Below, one piece after another: positions 61,585 through 64,000 of a stretch of 64,000 nt of DNA (its first letter is position 1; each line of letters begins with the position of its first letter). Position numbers and translations under genes: made by a program. The DNA is from CAMCXE01 sp046347475. GTDB taxonomy: Bacteria; Pseudomonadota; Gammaproteobacteria; Pseudomonadales; Cellvibrionaceae. The stretch is taken from NCBI GenBank assembly GCA_046347475.1, contig JAXMGD010000002.1:434001-498000 (forward strand). The letters are read 5' to 3'. The notes beneath the pieces are model-generated. The model saw nothing but the letters and a program-made list of their open reading frames with translations. It searched no databases and had not been told where the DNA came from.

Positions 61585-62421
61585 GTGAACCTTGCCTGCG
61601 GCCGTCGCCTATTGGATTTATCCAGCCCAAAGATTATGGGCATTCTCAACACCACCCCGGACTCCTTTTCCGACGGCGGAGCCCTCTATGAGCAGGGCAA
61701 TCTCAATAGCAGCGCCGCCTTAAAAAAAGCCGAGCAGATGCTGGCAGAAGGCGCCGCACTGATTGATATTGGCGGCGAATCCACCCGCCCTGGCGCCGCC
61801 CCAGTGAGCCTGCAGGAGGAGCTCGACCGGGTTGTAGGCATAGTTGAATTAATCGCCGCACGACTGGACGTAGTTATCTCGGTAGATACCAGCAAGCCCG
61901 AGGTCATGCGCGCCGCTGCCGCCGCAGGCGCGGGTTTTATTAATGACGTGCGCGCCCTCCAGTGGCCCGGCGCTCTCGAAGCGGCCAGCCAGCTGGATTT
62001 ACCTATCTGCCTAATGCACAAACAAGGCGAACCGGGCGATATGCAAAATAACCCGAGTTATCACCATGTGGATCGCGAAGTGCGCGACTTCTTCTACGAC
62101 AGCATCCAGCGCTGCCGCAGTTACGGCATATCAGCCCAGCGTTTAGTGCTGGATCCCGGCTTTGGCTTCGGCAAAACCGATGCGCACAATTTGGACTTGT
62201 TCAAAGCGCTGCCGCAGTTTGCAGACATTGGCTGCCCCCTGCTGGTAGGCATCTCGCGCAAATCCATGATCGGGCGCCTGCTCGGGCGTGAGCTGACTGA
62301 ACGGCTGCCGGGCAGTTTAGGCTTTGGGCTGGTAGCCCTACAGCGCGGCGCAAAAATATTGCGTGTTCACGATGTGGCGGCCAGCCGAGATATTGTTAAA
62401 GTGTATGAATTAACCTGTTGA
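61585..62421 (+). CDS. folP: Dihydropteroate synthase
   Basis: A 278-residue TIM-barrel enzyme joining p-aminobenzoate and 6-hydroxymethyl-dihydropterin pyrophosphate; the target of sulfonamides in bacteria. Motifs: MGILNTTPDSFSDGG, IGGESTRPGA and LLVGISRKSMIG. Starts with GTG; followed 14 bases later by glmM. Confidence 0.97.
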   Translation: MNLACGRRLLDLSSPKIMGILNTTPDSFSDGGALYEQGNLNSSAALKKAEQMLAEGAALIDIGGESTRPGAAPVSLQEELDRVVGIVELIAARLDVVISVDTSKPEVMRAAAAAGAGFINDVRALQWPGALEAASQLDLPICLMHKQGEPGDMQNNPSYHHVDREVRDFFYDSIQRCRSYGISAQRLVLDPGFGFGKTDAHNLDLFKALPQFADIGCPLLVGISRKSMIGRLLGRELTERLPGSLGFGLVALQRGAKILRVHDVAASRDIVKVYELTC

Positions 62422-62435
62422 TTTGGAGATAAAAC

Positions 62436-63776
62436 GTGGCACGTAAGTACTTTGGCACCGATGGCATACGCGGGCGAGTGGGCGAAGCCCCCATTACCCC
62501 CGATTTTTTCTTAAAACTCGGCTGGGCCGTCGGCCGCGTACTGGCATCAGCCCCTAATGGCAGCCCTGGCCGTGTCCTCATCGGTAAGGACACGCGTATA
62601 TCAGGCTATATGTTTGAAGCCGCGCTTGAAGCGGGCCTAATAAGTGCAGGTGTTGATGTAGGCTTGCTAGGCCCCATGCCTACTCCGGCTATCGCTTATT
62701 TGACCCGCACCTACAAAGCCGCCGCAGGCATAGTCATCAGCGCCTCCCACAACCCCTACACCGACAACGGTATTAAGCTGTTCAGCACCGATGGCACCAA
62801 ATTACCCGACGAGGTCGAACAGGCCATCGAAGCTCAGTTGGATGCGCCCATGCAAATAGCTGAGCGCCTCGGCAAAGCTGAGCGCCTTGAGGATGTGCGG
62901 GGCCGCTACATAGAGTTTTGCAAAGGCACCCTGCCCTGGGGCTTTAATTTAAAGGGGCTGAACATGGTCCTTGACTGCGCCAACGGCGCCACCTACCGCG
63001 TCGCCCCCGCCGTATTTGAAGAGCTAGGCGCCAAGGTTAAGGTCATCGCCAAAGATCCAGACGGTCTCAACATTAACCTCAACTGCGGCTCCACCAAAAT
63101 GAAACTCCTCCAGCAGCAGGTGCTGGAACGAGGCGCCGATCTGGGGATCGCCTTTGACGGCGACGGCGACCGAGTCATGTTTGTAGACAGCACAGGCGAT
63201 GTTATAGATGGGGACCAATTGCTCTTTATTATCGCCGCCTATCAACACAAACACGGCGGTGGCTGCCCCGGCGTAGTGGGCACCCTGATGAGCAACTTCG
63301 GCTTTGAAGTGGCCCTCTCCCAACTGGGCATACCGCTGCTGCGCGCCAATGTGGGCGACCGCTATGTGATTGAGGGTATGAAAGAAAAAAGCTGGTGCCT
63401 CGGCGGGGAAAACTCCGGCCACATAGTCTGCAGCGATGTGACGACTACAGGCGATGGCATCATTGCCGCGCTACAAGTGTTGCGAGCACTGCAGGCCGAC
63501 GGCCGCCCCTTACACCTCGCCAAACTCGCCATGCAGAAAATGCCGCAGGTCATGATCAATGTGCCCATGGCCAGCAAACAAAATCCCATGGCCAATGCCA
63601 GTGTACAGGCGGCTGTTGCGGCTGCTGAACAGGCTCTTGGTGGTGATGGCCGCGTATTGTTGCGGCCATCAGGGACAGAGCCTGTGGTTCGCGTTATGGT
63701 GGAAGGTAAACATCCAGATACGGTTGAGCGCCTCTGTCGAGAATTGGCTGAGCAGGTGAAAGAGGCATTGGCCTAA
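62436..63776 (+). CDS. glmM: Phosphoglucosamine mutase
   Basis: A 446-residue enzyme converting glucosamine 6-phosphate to glucosamine 1-phosphate for peptidoglycan and LPS precursors. Phosphoserine loop GIVISASHNPYTDNG, metal loop FDGDGDRV and C-terminal LRPSGTEP are all present. Start is GTG with GGAG upstream. Co-transcribed with folP. Confidence 0.98.
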   Translation: MARKYFGTDGIRGRVGEAPITPDFFLKLGWAVGRVLASAPNGSPGRVLIGKDTRISGYMFEAALEAGLISAGVDVGLLGPMPTPAIAYLTRTYKAAAGIVISASHNPYTDNGIKLFSTDGTKLPDEVEQAIEAQLDAPMQIAERLGKAERLEDVRGRYIEFCKGTLPWGFNLKGLNMVLDCANGATYRVAPAVFEELGAKVKVIAKDPDGLNINLNCGSTKMKLLQQQVLERGADLGIAFDGDGDRVMFVDSTGDVIDGDQLLFIIAAYQHKHGGGCPGVVGTLMSNFGFEVALSQLGIPLLRANVGDRYVIEGMKEKSWCLGGENSGHIVCSDVTTTGDGIIAALQVLRALQADGRPLHLAKLAMQKMPQVMINVPMASKQNPMANASVQAAVAAAEQALGGDGRVLLRPSGTEPVVRVMVEGKHPDTVERLCRELAEQVKEALA

Positions 63777-63955
63777 TACCCCCCCTGGCACAGGCCAGGG
63801 TTTAGGGCTCAGATAGCCGCGTAAAGAGCATAAGAAATTTATAAATTACACCTCTGCAGCATTGCCATGGTGGGGCTTCTTAGCTAAGATTGCCGCCCGC
63901 TCCAGCGAGGGTCGTCGAAAGGCGGGCAGTAGAGACAACAGCGAACTGAACCTAC

Positions 63956-64000
63956 GTGAATAAAAATCGACGCCAGATAGTGATCGGCAACTGGAAGCTC
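63956..64000 (+). CDS. tpiA: Triosephosphate isomerase, N-terminal fragment at the window edge
   Basis: Fifteen codons from a GTG start read MNKNRRQIVIGNWKL, matching the invariant TpiA start (IGNWKLN, where Asn and Lys are active-site residues). The order glmM-tpiA is usual in this bacterial group. The rest lies beyond the window. Confidence 0.8.
   Translation, partial: MNKNRRQIVIGNWKL

Overview
The window reads as chromosome of a flagellated, plant-polysaccharide-degrading gammaproteobacterium, most like the Cellvibrionales (Cellvibrio / Saccharophagus / Teredinibacter / Simiduia group). The indications are a Pseudomonas-like order of housekeeping genes, a lipoprotein GH10 xylanase with a very long poly-serine linker (a hallmark of that group), PEP-CTERM proteins, and a flgA/cheV/cheR/flgM/flgN cluster laid out as in Pseudomonas. 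The genus is an inference; no 16S gene is present.

Layout. 0-10.5 kb, almost all minus strand: a cold-shock gene, ribA, then a long operon transcribed nrdR-ribD-ribE-ribBA-ribH-(terminator)-nusB-thiL-pgpA-aspartic protease, preceded by dapB and a DUF502 membrane protein. 10.5-14.8 kb: the chaperone set grpE-dnaK-dnaJ (minus), with a clear heat-shock (sigma-32) promoter in front of grpE, divergent from recN. 16.6-19.1 kb: an AGE-family sugar epimerase and a DAHP synthase. 19.1-24.0 kb: cheR and cheV (minus) divergent from flgA, flgM (with a near-perfect sigma-28 promoter) and flgN. 24.0-24.6 kb is a gene-free patch holding three different hairpin-rich repeats. 25-30 kb: gnd, a Rieske protein, sfsA, dksA-gluQ. 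30-35 kb: little-known genes (lipoprotein, EF-hand membrane protein, HTTM pair). 35-39.6 kb: fliS and a possible fliT on the minus strand, separated by a plus-strand cassette of secreted protein, alkaline phosphatase and PEP-CTERM protein. 39.7-45.8 kb: cupin, GH10 xylanase, an ABC exporter pair, and tesA. 46-51 kb: tRNA-Ala(GGC) with a complete promoter and terminator, gltX, a GFA-like protein, an ICMT-like membrane protein and a second PEP-CTERM protein. 51.5-58 kb: nitroreductase and a czcCBA heavy-metal efflux operon. 58.4-64 kb: yhbY divergent from rlmE-ftsH-folP-glmM, with tpiA starting at the right edge.

Most genes are ordinary housekeeping genes. The less explained material is non-coding: two inverted 104-bp mini-elements 25.7 kb apart, a second pair of short terminal-inverted-repeat elements, a strongly structured 170-bp multi-hairpin element with a decayed relative, and REP-like palindromes, two of which supply the stop codons of ribBA and dnaJ. 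No CRISPR array, prophage, transposase gene or obvious defence system was seen. All identifications are by reading motifs; no database search was run.
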